Of a stretch of 48,301 bases of DNA, positions 24,194-32,397 are shown one piece after another (position 1 is the stretch's first letter; each line of letters begins with the position of its first letter). The translations under genes and the position numbers were made by a program. A model generated the notes under the pieces. That model was not told where the DNA came from, did not search any database, and saw nothing but the letters and a program-made list of their open reading frames with translations. The stretch spans positions 106,540-154,840 of the forward strand of contig DLKL01000040.1 of the NCBI GenBank assembly GCA_002476495.1, read 5' to 3'. The DNA comes from Lachnospiraceae bacterium UBA7589 (GTDB lineage: Bacteria; Bacillota; Clostridia; Lachnospirales; Lachnospiraceae).

Positions 24194-24211
24194 ATCAGCC
24201 GTCGGGCTGAT
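24194..24211. promoter_or_regulatory. Short perfect inverted repeat between sigK and the CPBP protease gene
   Basis: ATCAGCC (24194-24200), loop GTCG, GGCTGAT (24205-24211), about 20 bases before the protease start in the 188-bp divergent gap. There is no T-run on either strand, so it is not a typical terminator. It could be an mRNA hairpin or an operator; no clear promoter could be placed around it. Confidence 0.35.
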
Positions 24212-24233
24212 AAAATGAAAGGATACCCCCGGG

Positions 24234-24884
24234 ATGATGAAGCTTGGCAATCTTAACAAAAGAGTGGAAATAAAATATGAAAAACAGATAAAGCTATTGC
24301 TTGTGCTTTGTATCCTGCGTTACTGGATGGTCTATCTTTATGACATTTCAGATGCCATAAGCTCTCTTTTCTGGACCAGGGTTGTAAATACGGGACTCCA
24401 TATCCTTGTTGTGCTTCCTGCCTTTATTGTATACAAAAAGTGGGGCTTACATAAGGAGCAGCTTGATTTTAAGAATGTAAAGCAATATATATGGGCTTTG
24501 ATTATGACCCTTCCTTTTTTTGCTGCCTGCCAAATCGTTTTCGGAATTAAACCCACAGAGGGGGCAAAGCTGCTGCCCGGCGGATTGCTGTGGCTGTTTT
24601 TCTATTACTTTTTTATAGTAGCCATAGGGGAGGAATTCTTTTTCAGGGTATACCTTCTGGAGGAGCTTAAGGTTATTCTGGGAAAGGCTGCGTGGCTTGC
24701 CCCGGTTTTGTCGGGAGTCATGTTCGGAATGATACATCTGCCCAATAATGGCTGGGATTCTGTTATTATGAATATTATGGTGGGCATTGCCCTTGGATAC
24801 GGTAAGCTTTATATCAAAGATTGTACATTTATAAGCCTTGTTATATCCCATGGAATGTATGATTTTATTATAACTTTGATATAA
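24234..24884 (+). CDS. CPBP family intramembrane metalloprotease (CAAX/Abi type)
   Basis: A 216-residue membrane protein with about six hydrophobic segments and the three CPBP motifs: EEFFFRVYLLEEL (EExxxR), GMIHLPNNGW (conserved His), and a C-terminal SHGMYDF with the second His. This prokaryotic family includes bacteriocin-immunity and membrane-protein-processing proteases; the substrate is unknown. ATG 24234 is followed at once by ATG 24237; AAAGGA lies about 11 bases upstream. It stands alone between sigK and the pilus locus. No terminator is seen after it, so some read-through into pilB is possible. Confidence 0.85.
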   Translation: MMKLGNLNKRVEIKYEKQIKLLLVLCILRYWMVYLYDISDAISSLFWTRVVNTGLHILVVLPAFIVYKKWGLHKEQLDFKNVKQYIWALIMTLPFFAACQIVFGIKPTEGAKLLPGGLLWLFFYYFFIVAIGEEFFFRVYLLEELKVILGKAAWLAPVLSGVMFGMIHLPNNGWDSVIMNIMVGIALGYGKLYIKDCTFISLVISHGMYDFIITLI

Positions 24885-24891
24885 CTTATCC

Positions 24892-24920
24892 TTTTCATTA
24901 AGGGCTTTGTATGGTATAAT
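24892..24920 (+). promoter_or_regulatory. Putative promoter for the pilB-pilT part of the pilus locus
   Basis: TTTTCA (24892-24897), a 17-bp spacer and a perfect TATAAT (24915-24920) preceded by TGG (extended -10), 38 bases before ATG 24958. The weak -35 is typical of extended -10 promoters. The leader is too short for a c-di-GMP riboswitch. Confidence 0.6.
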
Positions 24921-24957
24921 ATGCTATATATTATTATGATGAGAGGAACATTGTACT

Positions 24958-26679
24958 ATGCGAATAAGTAGCGGAAGAAAGAAGATTCGTGTTGGTGATC
25001 TGCTTGTTGAGGCAGGGGCGATTACAGAGGAAGAGCTTCAGGAAGCATTGGCATACCAGAAGGAACACGGCGGCAGAATAGGTAGTGTTATCCTTGAGAT
25101 GGGCTTTATCAGCCAGGAGCTTTTGATTACTGTTCTCACTACCCAGATGGGTATTGACTATGTGGAGGTAAGAGCCTGTAAGCTGGATGAAGATATTCTT
25201 AAGCTTGTACCGGAGAACCTGGTCAACAAATACAAGGCGATACCTATAGGCTATGATGAGAATAATCCTAATGTATTAAGGGTTGCCATGGTAGATCCTA
25301 TGGATATTAATGCCATTGACGATATTGGTATCGCTACCAATACCCAGGTAGAGCCTCTTCTTGCCATGGAAGACGACATAATGGAGACCATAGGTAAGTA
25401 TTATGGCAACGCCCAGGCTATGGAGGCTGCCGAACAGTACAGGAAGGAGATGGAATCCGAGGGTCTTACCACTGCCGAGGAGGAAGCCCTCAACGAGGAT
25501 ATCGAGAATTCCCCGGTTGTACTCCTGGTTAAGCAGATTATTGAGGGTGGTGTAAGACAGAGAGCATCCGATATACATATAGAGCCTCTGGAGAGCAGCG
25601 TAAGAGTAAGATATCGTATAGACGGTGCATTAAAGCATGTCATGACCTATGATTACAGCCTTTTGTCCGGTATATCTGCCCGTATCAAAATCATCGGAGG
25701 CATGGATATAGCGGAGAAGAGAAAGCCTCAGGACGGACGTATCACAATTATGGTAGACAGGAGAGAGTATGATGTCCGTGTTTCCATGCTTCCTACTGTT
25801 TACGGAGAGAAGACGGTTATGAGACTTACCTCCAAGGATGGTCTTACAAAGCCTAAGAGCGCCCTTGGATTTGATGCCGAGACCCTGAAGGTATTTGACG
25901 GAATCCTTAGTAACCCACATGGTATCATATTGGTTACAGGTCCTACAGGTTCCGGTAAATCCACAACTCTTTATACATCCTTAAGTGAGCTTAATACGGA
26001 GGATGTTAATATTATCACAGTTGAAGACCCTGTTGAGGCCAATATCGACGGTATTAACCAGGTACAGGTTAACGTCAAGGCAGATATGACCTTTGCGGCA
26101 GCACTTCGTTCCATACTCCGTCAGGACCCTGATATTATAATGATAGGAGAGATCCGAGACGGCGAGACTGCCCAGATTGCGGTACAGGCTGCGATAACCG
26201 GTCACCTTGTTGTTTCCACACTCCATACCAACTCCGCCGCATCTACGGTTACCCGTATTATTGATATGGGTATTGAACCATATGTTGCCGGTGATGCCCT
26301 GGTCGGAGTTATTGCCCAGAGACTTGTGCGAAGACTTTGCAACTCATGTAAGCAGGCAAGGCTTGCAGAACCGGAGGAAAAGGCAATTCTCGGAGTTACC
26401 GATGAGGATGAGGATGTTATTATATATGAGCCTGTGGGCTGTGCTCTTTGCGGAGATACAGGATACTCGGGACGTATCGGTGTATATGAGATGATGCCGG
26501 TTTCAAAATCCCTCCAGGCAATTATCTCCAAGGGCTCCACTGCGGATGTTATAGAAAAACAGGCTCTTAAGGAAGGCATGCTTACACTTAAGATGGGAGC
26601 TGCAAAGCATGTTCTTAACGGTGTAACATCCTTATATGAGATGAAGAAGATTACCTACGAGACCGGAGATGAATATTAA
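24958..26679 (+). CDS. pilB: Type IV pilus extension ATPase PilB (GspE family)
   Basis: PilB is the hexameric cytosolic motor that powers pilin assembly. The 573-residue protein has an N-terminal MshEN-type domain (residues about 5-150, starting VGDLLVEAGAITEEELQEAL), the N2 linker domain with ASDIHIEPLE, Walker A GPTGSGKST at 328-336, an Asp box, Walker B DPDIIMIGEIRD, and a zinc-binding tetracysteine (C461, C464, C495, C498). Cysteines mark it as an extension rather than a retraction ATPase. MshEN domains can bind c-di-GMP, so assembly may respond to it. GAGAGG precedes ATG 24958. It heads the pilus locus, with pilT next. Confidence 0.95.
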   Translation: MRISSGRKKIRVGDLLVEAGAITEEELQEALAYQKEHGGRIGSVILEMGFISQELLITVLTTQMGIDYVEVRACKLDEDILKLVPENLVNKYKAIPIGYDENNPNVLRVAMVDPMDINAIDDIGIATNTQVEPLLAMEDDIMETIGKYYGNAQAMEAAEQYRKEMESEGLTTAEEEALNEDIENSPVVLLVKQIIEGGVRQRASDIHIEPLESSVRVRYRIDGALKHVMTYDYSLLSGISARIKIIGGMDIAEKRKPQDGRITIMVDRREYDVRVSMLPTVYGEKTVMRLTSKDGLTKPKSALGFDAETLKVFDGILSNPHGIILVTGPTGSGKSTTLYTSLSELNTEDVNIITVEDPVEANIDGINQVQVNVKADMTFAAALRSILRQDPDIIMIGEIRDGETAQIAVQAAITGHLVVSTLHTNSAASTVTRIIDMGIEPYVAGDALVGVIAQRLVRRLCNSCKQARLAEPEEKAILGVTDEDEDVIIYEPVGCALCGDTGYSGRIGVYEMMPVSKSLQAIISKGSTADVIEKQALKEGMLTLKMGAAKHVLNGVTSLYEMKKITYETGDEY

Positions 26680-26688
26680 TACAGTTTG

Positions 26689-26739
26689 TAATACCGGTAT
26701 TAAACAGATAAAAGCTGATTTGCATAAGATAATATGCAA
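26689..26739. promoter_or_regulatory. Two inverted repeats between pilB and pilT
   Basis: A perfect 14-bp palindrome, TAATACCGGTATTA (26689-26702), is followed by TTGCAT...ATGCAA (26720-26725 and 26734-26739; 8-base loop). Both lie in the 115-bp gap. Neither has a T-run, so they are not plain terminators. They may be a regulator-binding site or mRNA processing hairpins. No convincing promoter could be placed here. Confidence 0.35.
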
Positions 26740-26794
26740 TATACAGATATTATAATGCCGGAACCGGAATATAATGATAAAGGAGATACGGTAT

Positions 26795-27847
26795 ATGTTA
26801 GATATGAAGGAACTCTTGGCTTTTGCCGTTGAGCAAAACGCATCCGATGTTCATATAGCCTGCGGTATTCCACCCAAGCTTAGAATCAACGGAAGACTTA
26901 CAGAGGTAGAGATACCTCCTCTCGGCCCTTCTGATGTGGCAGAGGCTATAGGCTCTACAATGCATGAGAGACATAAGGCGATACTTAAGGAGAGAGGAGA
27001 GGTTGACTTTTCCTATGCCTCCGCAGAGACCGGACGTTTCCGTGTTAATGTATTTATGGACAGAGGCAATATGGCTGCCGCCTACAGAAAGGTAGATACC
27101 CAGATTCCGAGACCTGATATGCTGGGTATTCCCGAAGCTGTTGTCCAGCTTTATAAGAAGAAGAGAGGTCTGGTTCTTGTAACAGGGCCTACAGGCTCGG
27201 GTAAGTCGACAACACTTGCTTCTATAATTAATAAGGCTAATGAGAATCTTACAGACCATATCATTACTCTGGAGGATCCTATAGAATATGTACACAAGCA
27301 CAAGAAATCAGTTGTAAACCAGCGTGAGATCGGAATGGATACCCTTTCCTACGCCAACGCGCTGAGAGCTGCCCTCCGTGAGGATCCGGATATTATCCTT
27401 GTAGGAGAGATGAGAGACCTGGAGACCATATCAACTGCCATCACAGCGGCTGAGACAGGCCACCTGGTATTTTCCACCCTCCATACAATCGGTGCGGCAT
27501 CAACCATCGACCGTATAGTTGATGTATTCCCGCCTCATCAGCAGCAGCAGACAAGAATCCAGCTTTCCATGGTTCTTGAGGGAGTTATTTCCCAGTCACT
27601 TATCCCTACCGCAGACGGTGCGGGACGAGTTGCGGCCTTCGAGGTTATGCTTGCAAGTGCTGCTATACGAAGCCTTATAAGAGATGCAAAAACTCACCAG
27701 ATACAGTCCCACATACAGACAAGCAGGGCACAGGGAATGGTCACCATGGATGATTTTATCCTGGAGTTATACAGAAGCGGAAGAATAACCAGGGATAATG
27801 CATTGATATATGCCCAGGATCAGGCAGGCATGAAGAAGCAGATGTAG
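26795..27847 (+). CDS. pilT: Type IV pilus retraction ATPase PilT
   Basis: PilT drives pilus disassembly and twitching movement. The 350-residue protein has ASDVHIACGIPPKLRING in the N-terminal domain, Walker A GPTGSGKST from residue 131, DPIEYVHKHKKSVVNQRE (Asp box), Walker B with EDPDIILVGEMRD, the His box STLHTIGAASTIDRIVD, and a PilT-type C-terminus. There is no tetracysteine, unlike PilB. ATG 26795 is chosen because AGGAG (26781-26785) lies 9 bases upstream; the frame also has an ATG at 26774 before that site. pilC follows after 139 bp with its own promoter. Confidence 0.93.
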   Translation: MLDMKELLAFAVEQNASDVHIACGIPPKLRINGRLTEVEIPPLGPSDVAEAIGSTMHERHKAILKERGEVDFSYASAETGRFRVNVFMDRGNMAAAYRKVDTQIPRPDMLGIPEAVVQLYKKKRGLVLVTGPTGSGKSTTLASIINKANENLTDHIITLEDPIEYVHKHKKSVVNQREIGMDTLSYANALRAALREDPDIILVGEMRDLETISTAITAAETGHLVFSTLHTIGAASTIDRIVDVFPPHQQQQTRIQLSMVLEGVISQSLIPTADGAGRVAAFEVMLASAAIRSLIRDAKTHQIQSHIQTSRAQGMVTMDDFILELYRSGRITRDNALIYAQDQAGMKKQM

Positions 27848-27893
27848 TTCTTTGTATATTTTTAACAAAAATGTATTAATTTATTGAACGTTA

Positions 27894-27922
27894 TTGCAAA
27901 AATTACTAAAATATTGTATTAT
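27894..27922 (+). promoter_or_regulatory. Putative promoter for pilC and the pilin
   Basis: TTGCAA (27894-27899), a 17-bp spacer and TATTAT (27917-27922), about 65 bases before ATG 27987. It lies in the AT-rich 139-bp gap after pilT and would let platform, pilin and downstream genes be transcribed independently of pilB-pilT. Confidence 0.5.
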
Positions 27923-27986
27923 CATTTTAGATACATATTGTTAATAATTTGTTCATTTTTAAAAAATTTGGGTCGGAGGAATAAAC

Positions 27987-29189
27987 ATGGCACAATACAA
28001 TTACAGAGCTATGGACAAAAACGGTAAGGCCAAGAAGGGCACCGTAGAGGCTGTTAGCGAAGACAAGGCTAAAGAGAAGCTCAAGTCCGAAGGTTACATA
28101 ATTCAGGAGATTAAGGAACAGGGCATGGGAGGACGCCGGGGAGGCAGGAAGGTTAAGGATAAGGACCTTGCGGTATTCTGTAAGCAATTCGTTTCCGTAC
28201 TTAATGCAGGCGTTACTATTATAGCCGCCCTGGAGATGATGGCAGAGCAGATGGATAACAAGACTCTTCAGAGAGGCTTGAGGGAGGCACAGACCTATGT
28301 ACAAAAGGGTGGTTCACTGGCAGATGCATTTAAGCTTAACCCTAAGATTTTTCCACCTATTCTTGTCAACATGGTAGCTGCAGGTGAGATGTCAGGTAAT
28401 CTTGAGACTGCCTTTGAGAGACTTACAGAGCATTTTGAGAGTGCCAACAAGCTGAAGTCCAAGGTTAAGGGCGCCATGACATATCCTATCGTTATACTGG
28501 TAGTTGTTATTGCGGTTGTGGTAGTGCTTCTTATGACAGTTATCCCGCAGTTCTCGGATATGTTCAAGGATATGGGAGCCGAGCTTCCTAAGGCGACACA
28601 GATGCTGGTAAGCTTAAGTGAATTCATGCAAAAGAAGTGGTACATAGTTGTTCTTATTGTTGCAGCTATTATTGCCGGGCTCAAGGCCTTCGGCAAGACT
28701 GAGCCGGGCTCATTGCTGTATGCCAAGATAGCTATCAAGGCTCCGCTTTTCGGCTCACTTGTAGTCAAGAATGCCGCAGCTACTTTTTCAAGAACTCTTT
28801 CGACCCTTATGGCATCAGGTATTCCGCTTATGGATGCCATTGAGCAGGTTGCCAAGATGATTAATAACCGTATCATAAGAGAAGGGCTTCTGGATGCCAA
28901 GGTACAGGTTGCAAAGGGTGTGCCTCTTTCCAAGCCTATCAGGGATATGGAGATATTCCCACCGATGCTTGCCCAGATGACTAAGATCGGTGAGGAGACA
29001 GGTAATATCGAGGACATGATGGATAAGGTTGCTGATTATTACGAGATGGAAGTCAACAATGCAACCGATGCCCTCACTGCCATGATGGAGCCCCTTATTA
29101 TCGTGCTTATGGCAGTGGTTGTAGGTGGTATTGTCATTGCGATCTACTCACCTATGCTCGGCATGTACGATGCGGTTGACAATTATTAA
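27987..29189 (+). CDS. pilC: Type IV pilus inner-membrane platform protein PilC (GspF family)
   Basis: PilC is the membrane platform on which PilB and PilT act. The 400-residue protein has the N-terminal YNYRAMDKNGKAKKGTVEA segment, then two repeated GspF cytosolic domains (about 65-190 and 265-390, each with the FPPxLxxM and GExxGN patterns) and three transmembrane segments (around 168-190, 215-235 and 370-390). GGAGG precedes ATG 27987. Codon choice here and in the pilin is richer in C-ending codons than in the housekeeping genes, which suggests strong expression. Confidence 0.95.
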   Translation: MAQYNYRAMDKNGKAKKGTVEAVSEDKAKEKLKSEGYIIQEIKEQGMGGRRGGRKVKDKDLAVFCKQFVSVLNAGVTIIAALEMMAEQMDNKTLQRGLREAQTYVQKGGSLADAFKLNPKIFPPILVNMVAAGEMSGNLETAFERLTEHFESANKLKSKVKGAMTYPIVILVVVIAVVVVLLMTVIPQFSDMFKDMGAELPKATQMLVSLSEFMQKKWYIVVLIVAAIIAGLKAFGKTEPGSLLYAKIAIKAPLFGSLVVKNAAATFSRTLSTLMASGIPLMDAIEQVAKMINNRIIREGLLDAKVQVAKGVPLSKPIRDMEIFPPMLAQMTKIGEETGNIEDMMDKVADYYEMEVNNATDALTAMMEPLIIVLMAVVVGGIVIAIYSPMLGMYDAVDNY

Positions 29190-29263
29190 TTACGGATACA
29201 GGCCGTTGGGCGAGGACAACGACTTTTATCATATATATTTTTAAAAAGAAAAGGAGAGATATT

Positions 29264-29866
29264 ATGAAGAAAACAAACAACAAAGGTTTCTCACTTGTTG
29301 AGCTTATCATCGTTATAGCCATTATGGCTATTCTTGCAGGTGCTATAGCTCCAGCTCTTATCAAGTACATTGATAAGTCAAGAAAGTCTAACGACGTTAC
29401 ATCAGCTAAGGCTATTAAGACTGCTATTGAGACTGCTATGTCCAACGAGTCCTTCTATGAGTACCTTACTACAGGAACCGGATTCGCAAGAATCGACATA
29501 ACTCCTGGCGTTTCTACAAGTGCTGATGATGCAGGACACGGCGGCGTACTTGTAACAGTTACAGGTCCTACTACCGAAAAGATTAACGGCAAGGAACCTG
29601 CTGCTATCAAGGAAACCGGCGAGAAGACTATCGCATCCAACATCGGTGAGAAGACTCCTAAGCTTAAGTACAGAAAGAACGCTTCCGATAAGGACAGCAC
29701 TGATGTGCCTACTAAGTTTACTGCTATAGTATCAAAGGGCGGTACAGTATATATGTTTATCGCAAGTGATGCTGCTACTTTCAGTACTGAAGAAGATGGT
29801 ACTATTACCGGATCAGATAAGAAGGCATGGGAGATCCAGCCAAATATCTGTGACGAGTATCAATAA
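29264..29866 (+). CDS. pilA: Major type IV pilin (prepilin)
   Basis: A 200-residue type IVa-like prepilin. The leader MKKTNNKG is cut after Gly8, leaving mature Phe1 and the conserved Glu5 in FSLVELIIVIAIMAILAGAI, the hydrophobic helix that packs in the fibre core. The rest is a variable globular head without an obvious Cys pair, unlike Gram-negative pilins. AAGGAGAG precedes ATG 29264. Position right after pilC, strong codon bias and a terminator-like hairpin after the stop indicate the major subunit. PilD, encoded next, would process it. Confidence 0.92.
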   Translation: MKKTNNKGFSLVELIIVIAIMAILAGAIAPALIKYIDKSRKSNDVTSAKAIKTAIETAMSNESFYEYLTTGTGFARIDITPGVSTSADDAGHGGVLVTVTGPTTEKINGKEPAAIKETGEKTIASNIGEKTPKLKYRKNASDKDSTDVPTKFTAIVSKGGTVYMFIASDAATFSTEEDGTITGSDKKAWEIQPNICDEYQ

Positions 29867-29888
29867 GATATAAGCTCATAATTATAGT

Positions 29889-29920
29889 TAAGTTCCACCT
29901 GATTCGCCAGGTGGAATTTA
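29889..29920 (+). terminator. Hairpin between pilin and pilD (terminator or attenuator)
   Basis: TAAGTTCCACCTG (29889-29901) pairs with CAGGTGGAATTTA (29908-29920), a 13-bp stem with one G-U pair and a 6-base loop, followed by the moderately T-rich ACTGTATTCTTACTTT. The next gene starts 37 bp later without an evident promoter. It probably stops most transcripts after the pilin, giving excess pilin over the machinery. Confidence 0.75.
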
Positions 29921-29956
29921 ACTGTATTCTTACTTTGAGACCCAAGGAGTATTATT

Positions 29957-30715
29957 ATGATTAGAATAATTTTTTCCATATTTTTCGGCTTATACGGATT
30001 GGTTATAGGCAGCTTTTTGAATGTACTTATATTGAGACTACCTATAAAAGAGAGTATAACCCTTAAACGGTCTCATTGTATGACCTGCGGTCATACCCTT
30101 AGCTGGTATGAACTGTTTCCTTTATTTAGTTATATTTTCTTAGGTGGTAAGTGCAGGCATTGTAAGTCCCACATATCCATACAGTACCCTCTTGTGGAGG
30201 GCGCTAACGGAATATTCTATGTTATTCTCTACCTCGCAGGGGGAATGACTGTTGAGACTGTACTATATTGCCTGTGTGCTTCCGCCTTACTGGCGCTCAG
30301 CGTAATTGACTGGCGCACCCGGGAAATCCCTATAGGATTTAATATTTTTATATTACTTTTAGGACTGGTTAGACTGGTTACCGATATAGGTAATTGGAGT
30401 CAGTATGTAATCGGTTTGTTTGCAGTCAGCGGTTTTTTATTCTTACTGTTTCTCATAACCAAGGGCAGAGGCATAGGAGGCGGCGACATCAAGCTTATGG
30501 CAGCAACCGGCTTACTGTTAGGCTGGCAGCTTAATATTATAGCATTTTTGTTAGGCTGTGTTCTCGGTTCGATTATACATCTAACACTGATGGCTGTTAA
30601 AAAAGCTGACCGAGTGTTAGCTTTTGGTCCATACCTTTCTATGGGCGTTTATATGGCAATGATATGGGGTGAGCAGCTTGTGAGCTGGTACCTGAGTATG
30701 TGGGCTACCTATTAG
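29957..30715 (+). CDS. pilD: Prepilin peptidase / N-methyltransferase
   Basis: PilD cuts prepilin leaders and N-methylates the new first residue in the membrane. The 252-residue protein has the N-terminal FGLYGLVIGSFLNVLILRLP, a zinc-type tetracysteine loop (CMTCGH and CRHCKS) linked to the methyltransferase part, and the aspartyl protease residues D118 (VIDWRTREIP) and D177 in the GxGD motif (GIGGGDIKLMAATG). About eight membrane segments. AAGGAG precedes ATG 29957. Its substrates are the pilin at 29264 and the minor pilin-like proteins downstream. Confidence 0.96.
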   Translation: MIRIIFSIFFGLYGLVIGSFLNVLILRLPIKESITLKRSHCMTCGHTLSWYELFPLFSYIFLGGKCRHCKSHISIQYPLVEGANGIFYVILYLAGGMTVETVLYCLCASALLALSVIDWRTREIPIGFNIFILLLGLVRLVTDIGNWSQYVIGLFAVSGFLFLLFLITKGRGIGGGDIKLMAATGLLLGWQLNIIAFLLGCVLGSIIHLTLMAVKKADRVLAFGPYLSMGVYMAMIWGEQLVSWYLSMWATY

Positions 30716-30768
30716 TCCTTATAATATTATTTTATAAAATCACTGATTAGCGAGGGAGGCTATAGAGA

Positions 30769-32382
30769 ATGGCGAAAAAGATTAATAAGGTGTTATCTGT
30801 TGATATCACAAATGAAAGTATTACAATAATCGAATTAACAGCTGCTCCTAAGAAGCAGACTAATATTCACAATGTTATTATTTTTGAAACTCCGGAGGAT
30901 TCCTACGAGGACGGAATAATCAAAGAGCCGGAGAAGATAGCTAATGCTATAAGAGAACAGCTTGTAAGCAGAGGAATCAGCAACAAGAATGTAATATTCG
31001 TTCTTTCCTCTACCAAGATTGTTAACAGAGAGGTTATGGTGCCTTTCGTAAAGGAGAATAAAATCAGAGGAATCATCAATGCTAATTCATCAGAATATTT
31101 CCCTGTAAATATAGAAGATTATGTGGTTTCTCATTCCGTACTTGAGACAGTGACAGATGAGGAAAACAACAAGCAGATAAGAGTTATGGCTGTTGCGGCA
31201 CCACAGCATATGGTTAAGTCATATTATGACCTTGCCGCTCTTGCCGGACTTAACGTTGTGGCACTTGATTACATAGGTAATGCAATGCTTCAGCTCATTA
31301 AGACCCAGACAGCAGCTAATACAACCACCATGGTAATCCAGTTAGGAAGCGAGTCTACCGTACTTAATATAGTACAGGGAGACAATCTCCTCCTTCAGAG
31401 AACCGTTCCTTACGGAACCAACTCTGTTGTCAATGTTGTAATGGATGAGAAGGGCGTAGATGCCACAACTGCCATGACATTGCTGCAAAATGACAGACTT
31501 ATAACCGTAGACTTTGATGACAACGAAGCAACAGGTGCATTCAGATATCTCATCAACAACATCGGACGTGTTATGGATTATTATGCTTCAAAGAATCCCG
31601 ATAAGCCGATTGAGGATGTATTCCTTACCGGTGACGGAGCACTTATAAGAGGAATTGACGGACTCTTCAAGATTCAGCTTAATGTAAGCACAAGAATTAT
31701 GGATAGTCTCTACAATATTAAGTTTGACCCAAGTATTGACCTTAAGGTATACAATCCTGTATATCTCGTAACTCCGATCGGAGCTGCCTTTGACCCAATG
31801 GGCTTCGAGCTTGTTGATACAAGCACTAAGTCATCGGGAGTAAGCATTGGAATCGCTCCTTTTGTTGCGATTTTTGTTATAGCCGCAGGAGTTTCAGCTT
31901 ATCTGGCATTCTCCTCCATCAAGGCAAAGCAGGATGCAGAGGATAAGAAGGATAAGCTTCAAAGCGATATAGCAGCCATACAGGATATAGAAGACCTCAT
32001 AGCCCAGTGGGAGGCTGAGAAGGCAATATATACAGATGCTCTTTCAATGTATGCTTCCACATACCAGCTGAATGAGAATGTGAGAACCTTTATAAGCGAG
32101 CTTGAAAGCAAGATTCCAAGCGACATATATATTACAGGCTTTACTTCCTCCAATTCCGGAGCAAGCCTGCCTTGTGTTGCTACCAACTATGACTCTATTG
32201 CTGATTTCATAATGCAGCTTAAGACAATAGACTGTGTAACAGATGCTTATGTTCCGAACCTTACAAAGGTTGTTAATGATGCGGGAGAGATAACATTCAA
32301 CTTCAATGTATCTGTTTCATATGTGGCTCCTTCTCTTATAACAGAAGAAGAGTCAGCAGAAACATCAGAAGCGGCAGAATAA
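30769..32382 (+). CDS. pilM: PilM-PilN fusion, type IV pilus alignment complex
   Basis: In most bacteria PilM is a cytosolic actin-like ATP-binding protein that grips the short tail of the bitopic protein PilN. Here one 537-residue chain contains both. Residues 1 to about 350 are PilM-like (LSVDITNESITIIEL, VIQLGSESTVLNIVQGD, DVFLTGDGALIRGI). A transmembrane helix lies at about 361-382 (IAPFVAIFVIAAGVSAYLAF). Then come a coiled coil (about 385-420) and a ferredoxin-like extracellular fold as in PilN (IPSDIYITGFTSS to YVAP). GCGAGGGAGGC precedes ATG 30769. The fusion fixes the ratio at 1:1; the PilO-like partner follows 15 bp later. Confidence 0.85.
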   Translation: MAKKINKVLSVDITNESITIIELTAAPKKQTNIHNVIIFETPEDSYEDGIIKEPEKIANAIREQLVSRGISNKNVIFVLSSTKIVNREVMVPFVKENKIRGIINANSSEYFPVNIEDYVVSHSVLETVTDEENNKQIRVMAVAAPQHMVKSYYDLAALAGLNVVALDYIGNAMLQLIKTQTAANTTTMVIQLGSESTVLNIVQGDNLLLQRTVPYGTNSVVNVVMDEKGVDATTAMTLLQNDRLITVDFDDNEATGAFRYLINNIGRVMDYYASKNPDKPIEDVFLTGDGALIRGIDGLFKIQLNVSTRIMDSLYNIKFDPSIDLKVYNPVYLVTPIGAAFDPMGFELVDTSTKSSGVSIGIAPFVAIFVIAAGVSAYLAFSSIKAKQDAEDKKDKLQSDIAAIQDIEDLIAQWEAEKAIYTDALSMYASTYQLNENVRTFISELESKIPSDIYITGFTSSNSGASLPCVATNYDSIADFIMQLKTIDCVTDAYVPNLTKVVNDAGEITFNFNVSVSYVAPSLITEEESAETSEAAE

Positions 32383-32397
32383 AAGGAGGGCGAATAT

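Noticed and set aside
24885..24957. c-di-GMP riboswitch upstream of the pilus genes
   Set aside because: The 73-bp gap is too short and lacks the conserved core; the 139-bp gap before pilC likewise shows none.
28295..29017. Long minus-strand open frame opposite pilC (240 codons), and similar ones opposite ispG, dxr and the 953-aa gene
   Set aside because: They run antisense to clearly recognised genes, have no sensible ribosome-binding sites and show low-information Ser/Ile/Thr-rich translations.
29176..29200. Perfect TTGACA before the pilin gene as a pilin promoter
   Set aside because: It is in the last pilC codons and no -10-like hexamer lies 16-18 bp downstream.
29201..29225. Hairpin CGTTG...CAACG between pilC and the pilin as a terminator
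   Set aside because: Only a 5-bp stem with an 8-base loop; too weak to call.
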